A stretch of DNA of 64,000 bases, taken from the NCBI RefSeq assembly GCF_009389715.1, contig NC_052407.1:496001-560000 (forward strand). The letters run 5' to 3'. Under the pieces are notes generated by a model. That model searched no databases. It worked only from the letters and a program-made list of their open reading frames with translations, and was not told the origin of the DNA. Each line of letters starts with the position of its first letter. Position 1 is the first letter of the stretch. Of the stretch, positions 52,854-64,000 are shown one piece after another. The translations under genes were made by a program, and so were the position numbers. Origin of the DNA: Phoenix dactylifera. Taxonomy: Eukaryota > Streptophyta > Magnoliopsida > Arecales > Arecaceae.

Positions 52854-55800
52854 ATGAGAGATTTTTCTCCTCCTCCTTCTACATCATGTTTCCATGGGTA
52901 TAACGCGAAATCTGTGGTGTTTTGCACATTGTTTCCTTTGGTGTTGGTTTCTTTGGGGTTTTTTGCCTTGGATTCTAGGAGTTATGGCTCCTGGCTCTCT
53001 TCTTATGCTTCTTCCTTGACTGGGAACGCAACGGGAAGTTGGGGCGCTCTCTCGGTTCCCTCTCCTTCTTCTGGAGGTGGTTCTGGTGGAAGCCATGAGA
53101 GGCCTGTGGAATTCGAGAATAAAGTAAATACTTCCGGCCATGGTTCTTATTTTTCTCCGGTGCCCGTCGGAGCGCCGAGCCCCGCACCGGAACCGGTGAG
53201 TCTTTCTCAATCCTTCTCAACCTCTTCTTTTTTTCTGTATCTCTATTTCCTTAAACTTTTCTTTCTTCTGTTACTTTATAGTTTTCCTTAAATACTTCCT
53301 TATCCTCCTCTGCTCTTCTTCAAAATTTCTCCTCTTTCTTCTTCCCCGTGCGTTTTCCTTCCTCGTGTGGACCAACTTTTCAGCACTTGAAAAAACTTAA
53401 AAAACGTTTAAAAATTCAACATACTTACTGATAAACGGCAAGAACCTTAATAAAAAAAAAATCTTCTATAGCGAATACAATTTCTGTTGTGGTTGTATTT
53501 ATTAGAATTGATTTTAATATTTTGTAGTAAGGAACGGTTCCAAGGGGTCCTCCTCTTGGGGGAAAAGCAGTAAAGAACATGTCTAATGAATTGATGTGAT
53601 GCATGCATCTGGAGATGTACATACATGTATGTGAATCGAAGTATCTGAAGGTTCTTTATTTTTTTTAATGGAGAGATATGACGATATCAGAACCCTTGGA
53701 TATATCTAGACATCAAGGGTTTGTGGTACTCAGGGTTGCCAGAAGTTCCTTCTGTCCTCCCATAGGTGGAGGTCAAGCAAGTTACTGTGGTGCCTTTCTA
53801 TGACCATCAATCTCTTTTCCATGCATCTTTACCACAACCAAGAGGAAATTCCTTTGCATGCATGAAAGACGTGAGTTCATATCATGAATAGATGAAGATG
53901 TCCATGATCACTCTGATTTCATCACCATGGATGTTTCTTGGTATAGTAGGCTGAAGATAACAAGAACCAACTTTGGACCCAGATTTGGAGTCTGAGCATT
54001 CATACTGTGGGTCTTCTTTGCCTAGGCTGGGCCGGGTGAATTGGAATTTTGTAGCTGATTGACATAATTGCTCACAAAATTAAGACTAGAACATGCTATT
54101 TGGGAAGACTGGAAGCCTCCAAACCCCACAATTTTGATGAACACAGCGGCCAATTCTTGGTCCTCGGCACGACCATGCATGAAGTGGTGTTCAACCGGCA
54201 CCCTTACGTCTCAAAATTTCACAATTATGATGAAAGAAATATTTTTGTTCTAGGGTTTTTGTTACAACCATAAGGAGTCTTTACCAAGCACTAGCTGACA
54301 TCTTCTGACTCAATTAGGCTGGTTGAGTCTGAGTTTGCTCTGCAACTGATAGGGCTTATTCTTGGAGCCATCTACGTGACTATGTCTGGTTTGGATCATG
54401 GGTAATGTTATAACAAGTGTGATGTAGGTGATTAGATTAATTAGATGGTTGAGATGTAGGTGATGAACAAGTGTGATCAAGGATAGCTAGGCGGAGGATG
54501 CAACATTTGATGGCTAAGCAATGGATAACTAGGTTTGCACGAGCATGGACCTCAATGTAGTAAAAGGGGCCAAGGAATGTTTCATCTTGTTTTATTTTTG
54601 GCATGGAGAGCAAGAAAGCAGCTAGTGGTCTATTAAATTAATTAATGATGTTCATGCATGCATCCATTATTGTACAGTTGAAGTGCTCGCATTACGCAAA
54701 TAGAATAGATGCTAGTAGTTCGGGCTACATTTGGATGAGGAGGCACATGCGAAGGTGAATTGCAAGTTTTCTTTTTTTGTCAACAAGTTTGCTTTAAGTA
54801 TCCGCCGGCCTCTCATGGTGTGGTACCATTTATAAAGATCACACAATAAGACATGTTGGGTCTAATTCGATTTTGATATTCTTTTGTTGATACAAGTGCA
54901 ATTACATGCGATTAATATTACTCGATCATTTTGTCTCTCGTCGCAATCTAACACATTGAAGTCTAGCATGCATCTAGTGTTAAAGAATTTTTGAATAACT
55001 CTAGTTATAAGTAGATGAATGCTAAGGATCAATATCACCTCATGTTTTTCTTTGGATTAGTATGTCTCTAGCGTTCAGGGCCCACTTTATAATTTAGGAA
55101 ACATTGGGGGAAAGTTACCATTCTGCTTAGAGCCCTTCTAGTTCCAGGCTAATTGCTACAATAATATGTCTCCCCAACACCACTCTATCCAATCATTAAG
55201 TCCTTGAAAGGGATTTTGATGCCACGTTTTAGTATAAGATTCCTAATTAATTGAATATATTCATAAAATACATCCATGCAATTGATGTGTCATTAAGAAA
55301 AGTAATTGTGAATGTTGTGGTTATCCTAATGCTTTCCTTGGTTGAAATGTCACACTCTTGTTGCATAAACAACCAGCCTATAACTTTCTTTTGTCGAGTA
55401 TCTTGTAGCGGTGCATGCTATGAATCTTGTTGGGGTGGCTCAGAACAGGGCTATCTTCAATAGGAACAGCCCGAGGGCAGCCAATTTGGTCCAACTTATG
55501 TCTTCTTGTACTCCTCTTATTCTTGATGGGCAATAGATAGCAGGAAACTGTGTTGTTTCCAGTATTACATTCTAGATAGCATGAAGGATTTGTTTCTAGT
55601 TTCATTGCTTCATCTATCTATCATTTATTTACACTCTTGAGTTATATAACGGATAGAATGTTTATAGAATTGAATGCTTTATTGGAATGAGATGTTAACC
55701 GCATTTGAGTTCATGCTCACAATCTGATAGGCAGCACCAGTCTTTGAGGGCTCCAGTCCAAACAACACTAGAAGAGCAAGGAGAAAAGATACAAAGCTAG

Positions 55801-57235
55801 AGAGGCTTGAACTTGGTCTTGCGAGAGCTCGAGCTGCAATTAAAGAAGCTGTTCGAAATCCAAACCGAACAGCATTAGTGGATAAAGATTATGTTCCTAA
55901 AGGACCAGTATACAGAAATGCCTATGCGTTTCATAAGTAATGACTAATGACCTTATCTTTCTGAAATAACCTTCGTAAGTATTTTTCTGCTATCAATTCC
56001 TCACCTTTTGGAGAAACTGCAGGAGTTACTTGGAAATGGAGAAGTTGTTCAAGGTGTATGTTTACCAAGAAGGCGAACCTCCGATATTCCATGATGGCCC
56101 CTGCAAGAGTATATATTCCACAGAGGGATTTTTTATAAACAGCATGGATATGGAAAGCCGGCTGAGAACGAGGGATCCTGACCGAGCTCACGTGTTCTTC
56201 CTTCCATTCAGTGTGGTGAGGATGGTTCAATACATCTACCCGCGCGATCACCATGATATGAAACCTTTGAGACGGACCGTCCTGGATTATATCAATGTCA
56301 TTTCTGGAAAATATCCATACTGGAACAGGAGTCTTGGTGCAGATCATTTCATGCTTTCATGCCATGACTGGGTAAGAGAAACCTCTCAAGTTTCTTGCCA
56401 CAAGGCAGTAGTGCAGTACTTCCTCTTTCTTTGATAATTCCGTCACAGTTGAAGTAGTAGGAGATTGGTCATTCATGTTCTTGACCCGAGTAATGCAGTA
56501 GGAGGCTGTTCAAACGGCATCGATGGAGCTTTCGAATTCTTAGTAAATCACTGCGTTTTGGGGTTCTTGCAGGGGCCTTATGCCTCAGGCGGCCATCCTC
56601 AGCTATTTTTCAACTCCATTCGTGTCTTGTGCAATGCAAACACATCGGAGTGGTTCAACGCTTCGAGAGACGTAACACTTCCGGAGATGAACGTGAGATC
56701 CCACGTCGTCAAGGTCGGAGGACCATCCGCTTCAGGCCGTCCGATCCTTGCCTTCTTCGCCGGAGGAAGTCACGGGCCCGTCCGGCCGCTGCTCCTGAAG
56801 CACTGGAAGGACAGAGACGGCGACGTCCAGGTCCACGAGTACCTCCCCAAAGGAGTGTCCTACGTTGACTTGATGAAGAAGAGCAAGTTCTGCCTTTGCC
56901 CGAGTGGATACGAAGTTGCCAGCCCAAGAATCATGGAGGCAATCTATTACGAGTGCGTGCCGGTTACGATCAATGCCCATTACGTGCTGCCTTTCAGTGA
57001 TGTCCTCAACTGGAAGGCCTTCTCGGTCCAGGTCTCGGTTGAGGACATCCCAAACCTCAAGAACATTCTGATGAGCATATCACCAAGACAGTATATAAGG
57101 ATGCAGAGGAGAGTAAGGACAGTGCAGAGGCATTTCATGATAAATGGCCCTCCACGGAGGTTTGACTTGTATCATATGCTCCTTCACTCAATATGGCTGA
57201 GAAGACTAAACATTCGCATCCATCCCCAGGATTGA
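52854..57235 (+). CDS. Probable glycosyltransferase, GT47 exostosin family, complete, 4 exons
   Basis: Type II Golgi membrane protein of the plant exostosin-like (GT47) family, similar to the Arabidopsis At5g03795/At3g42180 group, which is linked to cell-wall or proteoglycan glycosylation. Exons: 52854-53195, 55731-55936, 56023-56371, 56573-57235; 1560 nt, 519 residues, all GT-AG with phases 0, 2 and 0. The membrane anchor is at about residues 20-40. A Ser/Gly-rich stem follows, then a basic helix (LERLELGLARARAAIKEAV, residues 140-158). The exostosin domain runs to the end: FKVYVYQEGEPPIFHDGPCK, THEE-type loop replaced by IYSTEGFFINSM, RDPDRAHVFFLPFSVVRMV, GADHFMLSCHDWGPYASGG, RPILAFFAGGSHGPVRP, SKFCLCPSGYEVASPR, EAIYYECVPVTI. 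NNT and NRT are potential N-glycosylation sites. The donor sugar and acceptor cannot be inferred. Confidence 0.92.
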
Positions 57236-59099
57236 TTCTTTTCTAATAACATGGACTAATATTGGTACATTGGAAAAGCTTGATAGATACAAATACAGAG
57301 GTAAATAAACTGATAATTGTTCTATTAAATATATCCTAGTCTCTCAATTTTACTCGATTTTTTATCATAGTTCGATGAATTTCATTCTTTGCAACGAATG
57401 GGTGTTGGTAGTATCTTGTATGAAATGCAAGTAGCTCACTCTTGAACGCCCAGTTTGGGTGGCTTCAGCTGTTGGAAATTTGGAGGCCCTTTGTTGTGGA
57501 AGAACATTGTGGAGTAGGATCTATAAAGGGAGGTAAGGGTTGCCTAGTGAGACTCCGCCGGCTGGAAGAGCCTGGTGTGAAGTTTTCTGGATGTCCAGTT
57601 AGAGCTTTTTGTCTCTTTTTAAATCAATAATTTAGAAGGTTGCTGACGGACGTAGAATGTCTGCCGGGCGTTTTTAAAAATTGATATTTTTCTTAGAAAG
57701 ACATGCAAATTGTGAGAGAAGATCTCCTCCTGCCTGTCATGACCCGGACTAGAGATTCGACATGTTGTCTGCTCCGATCCCCTAACTTCAGGAGTGGGGT
57801 GGGCATGAAATTTATTCGATTCAAAAACTTTCGCAATTTAGGGTAACTCGATTTGCCCCACCTGACCCGTAGATGTGGTATCAATCAATCTTTTCTTTCA
57901 TTTGGAAAGAAAAAAACCTATCGACTTTATTTTACATATGAATTGATGATAAATTGATGGCTATCTCAACGTCCCTGCTGGAAGATGAGTTAGGATTTTC
58001 GCATGAAATTGGCAACAAGTACCAGCTTCATTTTATGCGAAATCTACCGGAGAAATATTAATTACTAATATCTGATAACAGGATTTTATATGGAACTTGT
58101 CAGGAAAAAAAATGTAGGTCCCTGACATTATGGTCAATTACGTGTTTAGGGTTACAGTGTCTGTTGGCGCACCCTCACTTGAAACCGCAGGTAAACAATC
58201 TCCTCCCCCTCTCACATTTGTTACTAAAATATAATATTCAAGGAGCATCACCTCCAAAAAAAAGAAAAAGGGAATATTGCCGCCGTGATACTGTCTCCTC
58301 TTTCTTATTTGGTACTTTAATCTCAACTGGTAATCATCACCAATTCAAGTTCTTCATCTACCAGTATTTAACAACATGCCTGATAAGTCTAGATTCTGCT
58401 CATCAGTGTGGTTGCTCTTTACTCTTGGGTTCTGGATTTAATTGATCTGTTTCTTGTGTGGAGGGGAAGTTTGGCATAATATATGATATCTGCTGCCGAT
58501 GTTCCTAGCGCCTACTTCAGTCTTGTGTTCCCTCTGTCTTTCATTGTATCATATCTTGTCTCCCCATTATAGTCCATAATATTCAAAAGGGGCCATATAA
58601 AAGGATGATTATGAAGCTAGGTATTTACCATCACCCAGAAAAGTATGTTTGATGTTTCATCTGGACTAATATTTTCATTTTTGTATGGATACATATATTA
58701 TTACAACATTGGTACATTTTTAAAACATTTTTAGTAGTCATTGAGTTTTGAATTTGGACTTGTTAAGCATGATTCTATCACTCATTGTGGGTCTTACAGT
58801 AGATGAATTAGAGAATAGTAGAAAAAATATAATTGACTGAATTCTTAATTTTGCTTTTACCAAACAGTTTTTTTAAAGGAAAAAAATAGGGACTACCAAA
58901 CAATGTTTCTGTTGCCAGAAGTCTATAAAAAAAAAAAAGGTGGAGACAGATTCCTGTTTCTATTTTTTTTAAAAAAAATTGACAGCAATGCCGGCAGGGG
59001 CGCAGTAATTTACAAACATCATAATTTTTGAAGTAATTTACAGTGTTATTTTCCAACGTTGAAATTGCATCCATAACATGATGGGAGAAAAGAATTCAT
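57236..59099. other. Convergent intergenic region, GT47 and SAAL1-like 3' ends
   Basis: Holds both 3' UTRs. Around 57450-57880 there is moderately GC-rich sequence with short ORFs and a CATGACCCGGACTAGAGATT phrase that looks repeat-derived. No gene was recognised. Confidence 0.5.
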
Positions 59100-62000
59100 C
59101 TATAGACCATATTTCTGACAGCAATTCAGCAACCTGTGAGCTTTGCCATCATCATCGTCGGTCCCTGCAACATCTTTCTCCAAAACAGAAGGCTTTTCTG
59201 CCATCCATTTCTCTATTAAACTGGCAATTCTCCTAATCTGTGTTAGAGGTCAAGGCAATCAAGAGATTTATTCCGTACCCAACTTTATTTTTTGACTAAT
59301 TTGTGCTCAATTAGTTATACAGAATCTCACAAAAAAAATTCTCTTGGTGCTGGATGTGTTAAGGATACAGAAGTGGCCGTTGCACCTGATTTCTTGTGAG
59401 CATTAGAGTTCTCCAAGTCCTCTACCAAATTATCCATTGGATGACCTTCCAGGTCTTCTTCTATAAGGTAAGATTTTTCCAAGAAGAGTGACACAAATTG
59501 GCGCAGAGTTGATATGCTGATATCACTCTCCTGAATGTGAGCCAACAACCTTGCAAGGATGCACCAAAGTGCATTCCGGGCTTGCAAATCGTAAGAAACA
59601 AGAGGTAAGATGTCCAGCAGACCCTGTAGGAACAAAAAATCTGACACCAGAAATAAAAGACTAAATCAGAAAAAGCTCTGCAAGTGAAAATGGAACCCAA
59701 ACTATTTCTTCAGGCATCATATCTGATGTTTACAACTCTACGAACCGTGTGAAAGCTCTGATATGAGGTGCTGCATGTCGACTAAAAGATTTGCAATTAC
59801 GACAACAGCAGAAACACAAGTGCTAGCAGCCTGTATAAAGGAGAAAGAAAATAAAAGGTTATTGAGATTTAGTCATGTTTAACATGATTTTGTGCTGTTA
59901 TTGGGTTGTCTAGCTATCATGTGTATGCACTGGATACCACAACTTCATTCTGGACTCGTCATTATGATTTACATTGTTAGTCTAGGCACATGCTCATGCA
60001 CACATGCATGCATGGATAACATACCTCTAGAAATTGTCAACTCTCTCTCTCACACACACGCACACATATACACATGCTGTAAAACAAAGATATTCTTGAT
60101 TCAGCGCATCAGCTATGTTGAGGAACCATAGATTTATGGGCTGCTATGCATAACAAACCTACATAGATTGCTGTATCTGCATTTCCCGCCTGGAGTGAAC
60201 AAGATGGTAAAGGGATGATGAGCATGCACAAGCCAGAACAATCTTTACTGCTTGCTATATATGATTATCATGAGATGCGCACGACTAACTTTCATCTCGA
60301 AAATAACAATATTTCAATATATACTTCATGAATTACACTAAACATATATAATCTAGTTGTAATACACCAGGCCACTGAAAGAGTACCTTAATGCATAAAA
60401 CTGGCACATTATTTTCTATCTCATGATACAACAAATTATAGATTTTCTTAGTATAAATTATAAAAGTAACTGGATATCTACATATTGGGTATGTTTATCA
60501 GCATTAGTCAGCATAAAATGGATGATTTGAAGGTGCTGGTTTTTTAGTTGATCAAATGAATATTTGATAGATATTTCAGGTCAAGATTATGGAAAAAAAA
60601 TAATTCAAAGCAAGCTTAAAATAATGTTTAAATGTTGATTAGCTTTGTTTTAACATAGTCTCAGCTTCTATATTTGAATAGTAGTAGATGACAGAATACA
60701 GTATTTGCAGTTACAAACTGAAACAAAGAACACCAATATTCGATATTCTGAGTGAACTGCTAAGATGCAGGCCAAATAATGAACCTTGTGACATTAGTAT
60801 CGGGGAGTACACTGTTAAAAGGTCATGAAAAAAGATATAAACGTACTATGAGCGATCCATCTTCTAGAGTCATGCTTACCTCAAATTTATCAGGTAGCTT
60901 GACCACACGACAAACTAAATGGAAAAGTTCTTCATTTGAAGATATCACTTGTGAACAATTATTAATAACAGAAAGTGTTTCAACCAAGCGAAGAACTAGA
61001 TCAAGAATAGACGACCTGAGATAATCACAAGGTAAAATAATCAGCATCATTTGCATACAATCATATGCTGCAATCATAAACATATTAAATATTGTATACA
61101 TTAATCTAAACTAGGAAAAGAAAACAACCAAATGCCCAACTTAAACATTCCTAATCATCTTAGCTCTCAAAAAAAGAAAAAAAAAAAACTCGAAGTCCTT
61201 GTTACAAGTAAAAAGAATAGGCATGCAAATGAACATACAATGTGTTAAATAATAAAAGCTTCTGCATTTCTTTCGGTCATTTCAACACATTCACATGCTA
61301 CATTCATTCATTTTATATATCTCATGCACCAATTAAACCTGCTGAATATATATAATTTTATATAAATGCAATTTATGCATAAGTTGCAAATTGAAGCTCA
61401 CATGTCCCAAGCATCAATCTCTCATCTATTTTCTTTCCACTTCAAATATATAACCAACAGGTACAAACACGTGCTCATGAAAGCACAGACATACATATAT
61501 GCACAAAGACATCTGCAGACACATGCATGCAAGGACATGTGAATAGCCATGCAGATGATGCAGATGCAGATGTCTCTATGATCACAGATAAATGACATAA
61601 TGCGCATTTGTACAAACAAATACAAGTGCACAATAAAATGAAAATCCCAATAAAAGATTGGGGAGTAATTTTTTGGAAATAAGGAAAGAAGAAGAAACAT
61701 TATCAATATCTCCAGACATGCAGTACAGCTTAAATGCTTCTCATTAGATTTAAGTGACTAATCTGAGAAAGAGAGGGGGGAGCCAAACAAACTTGTCAAA
61801 TCATAAAAACTTAATAGAGGAGTTAACCACACCTTTCCAGTTTGCTATCATCCCCTGATTTGTTTATCTCACATGCTAATAGACTAACGACAAGCTCTGG
61901 CAAACCCAACTTCATTAAAGGTTGAATCAGAATAGTTGCCACTTCTTGAGTATCAATGATGGCCAACAAAAACTCAATACTCTGTCAATAACAATCACCA

Positions 62001-62838
62001 TTTATCAGGGATGTAGAACAATGCCAAACCCTAATTTAAAATATCATAAAAAAGAAAACAACCGATACAAAATTCAGGCAATTTCCATAGTAATTAATTA
62101 AATTTCTCAATAAAAATAGAAAGTGCTCCAAGGGGATCACTTTGTCAGTGCAACTCTTACATAAATAGTAAAGGATTGATTGATAAACTAGGATGACAAT
62201 ATAAGCACTGCTCTCACCATTAGTCCTATTGACAAGTTGCAGAGCTTCCAATATATATCCTTTTGCAATTACCTAAGGAATTCTGGCGACCCACATAGGT
62301 GCGATAAGCCCTCTGACTTATGTTGTGGTAGGTACTTATAGGCATCAATTGGAAGAACAATGTCTTTCCATAAACCCTCTCACATTCACTTGATAGTCAA
62401 GATCTAGGATAAACTACAATTAGAACTGAAAACTGCAAAGATAGTTTAATCTTCATTTACAAGGAGGAACTTTGTTTTCAAGCCATATCATCAATTAATA
62501 ATTATACTGGTAATTGAAGCAAAAGCTCTGCATTCAAACAAGTTCAAAAATTCTTAGCTCTAATATTAAAAGAAACATGAAAATCACTTTAGGATGAATC
62601 TTAATTAAAGTAGATAGGTAATTAATAATGCAGATATGTTAAAAGTGTTCTTTAATGGTGATGCATATGCACTAATCCACAAGACAAATCATACATAAAC
62701 TGCCACAATACCTTTTCTAACAGAGTAGGGTTTAGTGTGTTCCCAACTATCCAGAGTACACGTAGAAGAATCTGATCATGTAGCAAGGCTTCAGCCCAAG
62801 AAATGGACCCACTACCCTGGAGACCAGCAGCTAACAAC
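59100..62838 (-). CDS. SAAL1: ARM-repeat protein, SAAL1-like, 3' part (5' exons outside or not found)
   Basis: Six exons were joined: 62838-62712, 61981-61833, 61015-60880, 59830-59746, 59640-59369, 59237-59100. They give 301 residues plus stop. Phases are consistent throughout (the first starts in phase 2). The segment SISWAEALLHDQILLRVLWI, NPTLLEKSIEFLLAIIDTQE and VATILIQPLMKLGLPELVVS aligns in style with animal SAAL1 (PTLLET...CLSQAEVASVWVN), so a SAAL1-type helical-repeat protein is the best call. The C-terminal part, GLLDILPLVSYDLQARNALW, then IEKWMAEKPSVLEKD and the end CCQKYGL, looks plant specific. Cellular role in plants is not known to me. The donor of the 59746 exon (GTTCGT) is weak. 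The last intron is of U12 type. The first visible exon begins inside a codon, so upstream exons must exist; none were recognised up to 64000. Confidence 0.72.
59238..59368 (-). other. U12-type (minor spliceosome) intron, 131 nt
   Basis: Last intron of the SAAL1-like gene. The 5' site is GTATCCTTA, matching the U12 consensus RTATCCTTT at 8 of 9 positions. TGCCTTGAC (59249-59257) matches the branch-site consensus TTCCTTRAY at 8 of 9, with the branch A about 12 nt from the terminal CACAG, the short spacing typical of U12 introns. Splicing here keeps phase 0. Confidence 0.8.
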
Positions 62839-64000
62839 CTGTGTCAAACAATAACTGTGACGAGCAATTTAATGCCAAAAGTACCATTCAAATCTTAAAG
62901 ATGTCTTCACAATAAAAAGTTTAATAGTTTGCTTAGATATAAGGAGAGTTAGAAAAAGCACCACCTGAATTTATGGTAATGAGGACTGGTAATAACATAA
63001 CATAGGAAGGATGGAAAAGCATAAGTATACACAGAGAGGGGCGCAGGGGATAGCAACAAAGACATACAAAACAAATTAAAATAATCAAAAGGCTGTTGAG
63101 GAGATCGTGAAATCTCAATCACATATAAAGCAGCCTAACATGTAGATAAACAATAGATGCAGCAGCCAAAAAAATCATGAAATCTATCACTAATTGTTAC
63201 CAAAAGGGAACAGAGATTGATTTCAAACTTGTCTGCAGTGGTTTAATATAACCTATATGTTGTCTCAGGAAATTCAAAATCTGAACTCCCGTGCAATAAT
63301 TAGTTTCAGGGGTTTAATCATTGAATGAAGCATAAATGGACTTGGGAACTGTGACTAGAACCTAAGTGTCAAGGCTTCTGTAGCATAAATAAATGGATTG
63401 GGGTCTTAGGATCTCCCTTTTGCCCAAGCGAAAGGATATGTGATGGATTGTTTGTTGGAAGATACATGCCATTTACTTTGAATTTCGGAACAAGATATAC
63501 CCTCAATCTCTAACAGATCAATGATTGTCATCCAAGAAAACAAAGAAGAAATAAGTAGAGAAGCAAATGGGCAAGTGAAAAAAACAGTGGAAGGCAAAAC
63601 CAAATGAACAAATTCCTTTTTTCTTCTCTACCATCAACCTTTCTTCCTTGCAAGGAATCAACAAAGAACTACTGGCATGGTATTCCATCAAGCTCACCAT
63701 ATATAAACTTTGGTACTGCTGTTCTGTTTTGAAAAAAAAGTTCAAATTTAATGTTAAATCTTAAGGCATATATGCAATAAAATATAAGAGGATGCGATGT
63801 CATGTGACGCAAGCAAATGCATAGATGGATTCTTGTGCATAGGGCAATCTGGAAGGACATTATAGCAACGATATTGTGATAACCTAGTTTTTAAACCAAT
63901 GGGTCGGATCTGAAGAGGCCCGGACCTGTTGTTTTCGCTTGCCTTGCACATGTTGGGCAGAGAAGAAGAGTCCGGTTGGGAGCCTTCTTCCCTCCCAACT
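62839..64000. other. Upstream intron or flank of the SAAL1-like gene; right edge
   Basis: No exon with homology was recognised here, although upstream exons must exist. It is AT-rich up to about 63870. The last approximately 120 bp are GC-richer (GGGTCGGATCTGAAGAGGCC, then GGGAGCCTTCTTCCC) and may be the start of a repeat cut off by the window. Confidence 0.45.

Noticed and set aside
56465-56572. N-terminal part of the ORF over the last GT47 exon
   Set aside because: It is intron read-through; a CAG acceptor at 56570-56572 joins HDW to GPYASGG in phase.
59624-59640. Acceptor at 59623/59624 for the SAAL1-like exon
   Set aside because: It breaks phase with the preceding exon; the acceptor before 59640 restores it and yields DFLFLQGLLDIL.
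1-64000. CRISPR arrays, rRNA or intact tRNA genes, bacterial operons
   Set aside because: None seen; the direct repeats present are microsatellites, LTR pairs or tandem duplications in a plant nuclear context.

Overview
The window reads as nuclear DNA from a flowering plant, most likely a non-grass monocot. A palm is a plausible guess from the style of gene and repeat sequence, but this is inference and not proven. The evidence is GT-AG introns, plant gene families (UPL7, TIFY-CCT-GATA, plant GT47), AT-rich introns and intergenic DNA, and plant transposon classes. There are no prokaryotic operons, CRISPR arrays or rRNA genes, and no convincing tRNA gene.

From left to right there are three complete genes on the minus strand. 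The first, 197-17446, is a HECT ubiquitin ligase of the UPL7 type: 14 coding exons, 1169 residues, catalytic Cys about residue 1137. The second, 19423-28006, is the U4/U6 snRNP splicing factor PRP3: 6 coding exons, 955 residues. The third, 30249-39435, is a TIFY-CCT-GATA transcription factor of the ZML type: 8 coding exons, 313 residues. I assembled their exons by hand from splice sites and reading phase, and every junction keeps frame.

The region 39436-44958 is gene-poor. It holds decayed fragments (a PPR-like piece, a truncated TRIM, a retroelement RNase H piece). An exostosin-type (GT47) first exon follows at 44959-45288 on the plus strand. The complete GT47 gene, with its own homologous first exon, lies at 52854-57235 (4 exons, 519 residues). 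Between the two first exons is a transposon-rich stretch, including a 1.5 kb PIF/Harbinger-like element that carries an AT-rich 138-bp tandem array. On the minus strand, 59100-62838 is the 3' part of an ARM-repeat protein resembling SAAL1; its upstream exons lie beyond the window. Its last intron has the hallmarks of a U12-type intron.

The genes are unrelated housekeeping and regulatory genes (ubiquitination, splicing, transcription, cell-wall glycosylation) and do not form a pathway. The most notable content is the mobile-element layer. It includes a complete 438-bp TRIM with a perfect 5-bp duplication, a complete SINE with a perfect 15-bp duplication, a Harbinger-like element with TAA duplications, hAT-like elements with 8-bp duplications, and palindromic MITEs. 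No previously unknown multi-gene system was found.
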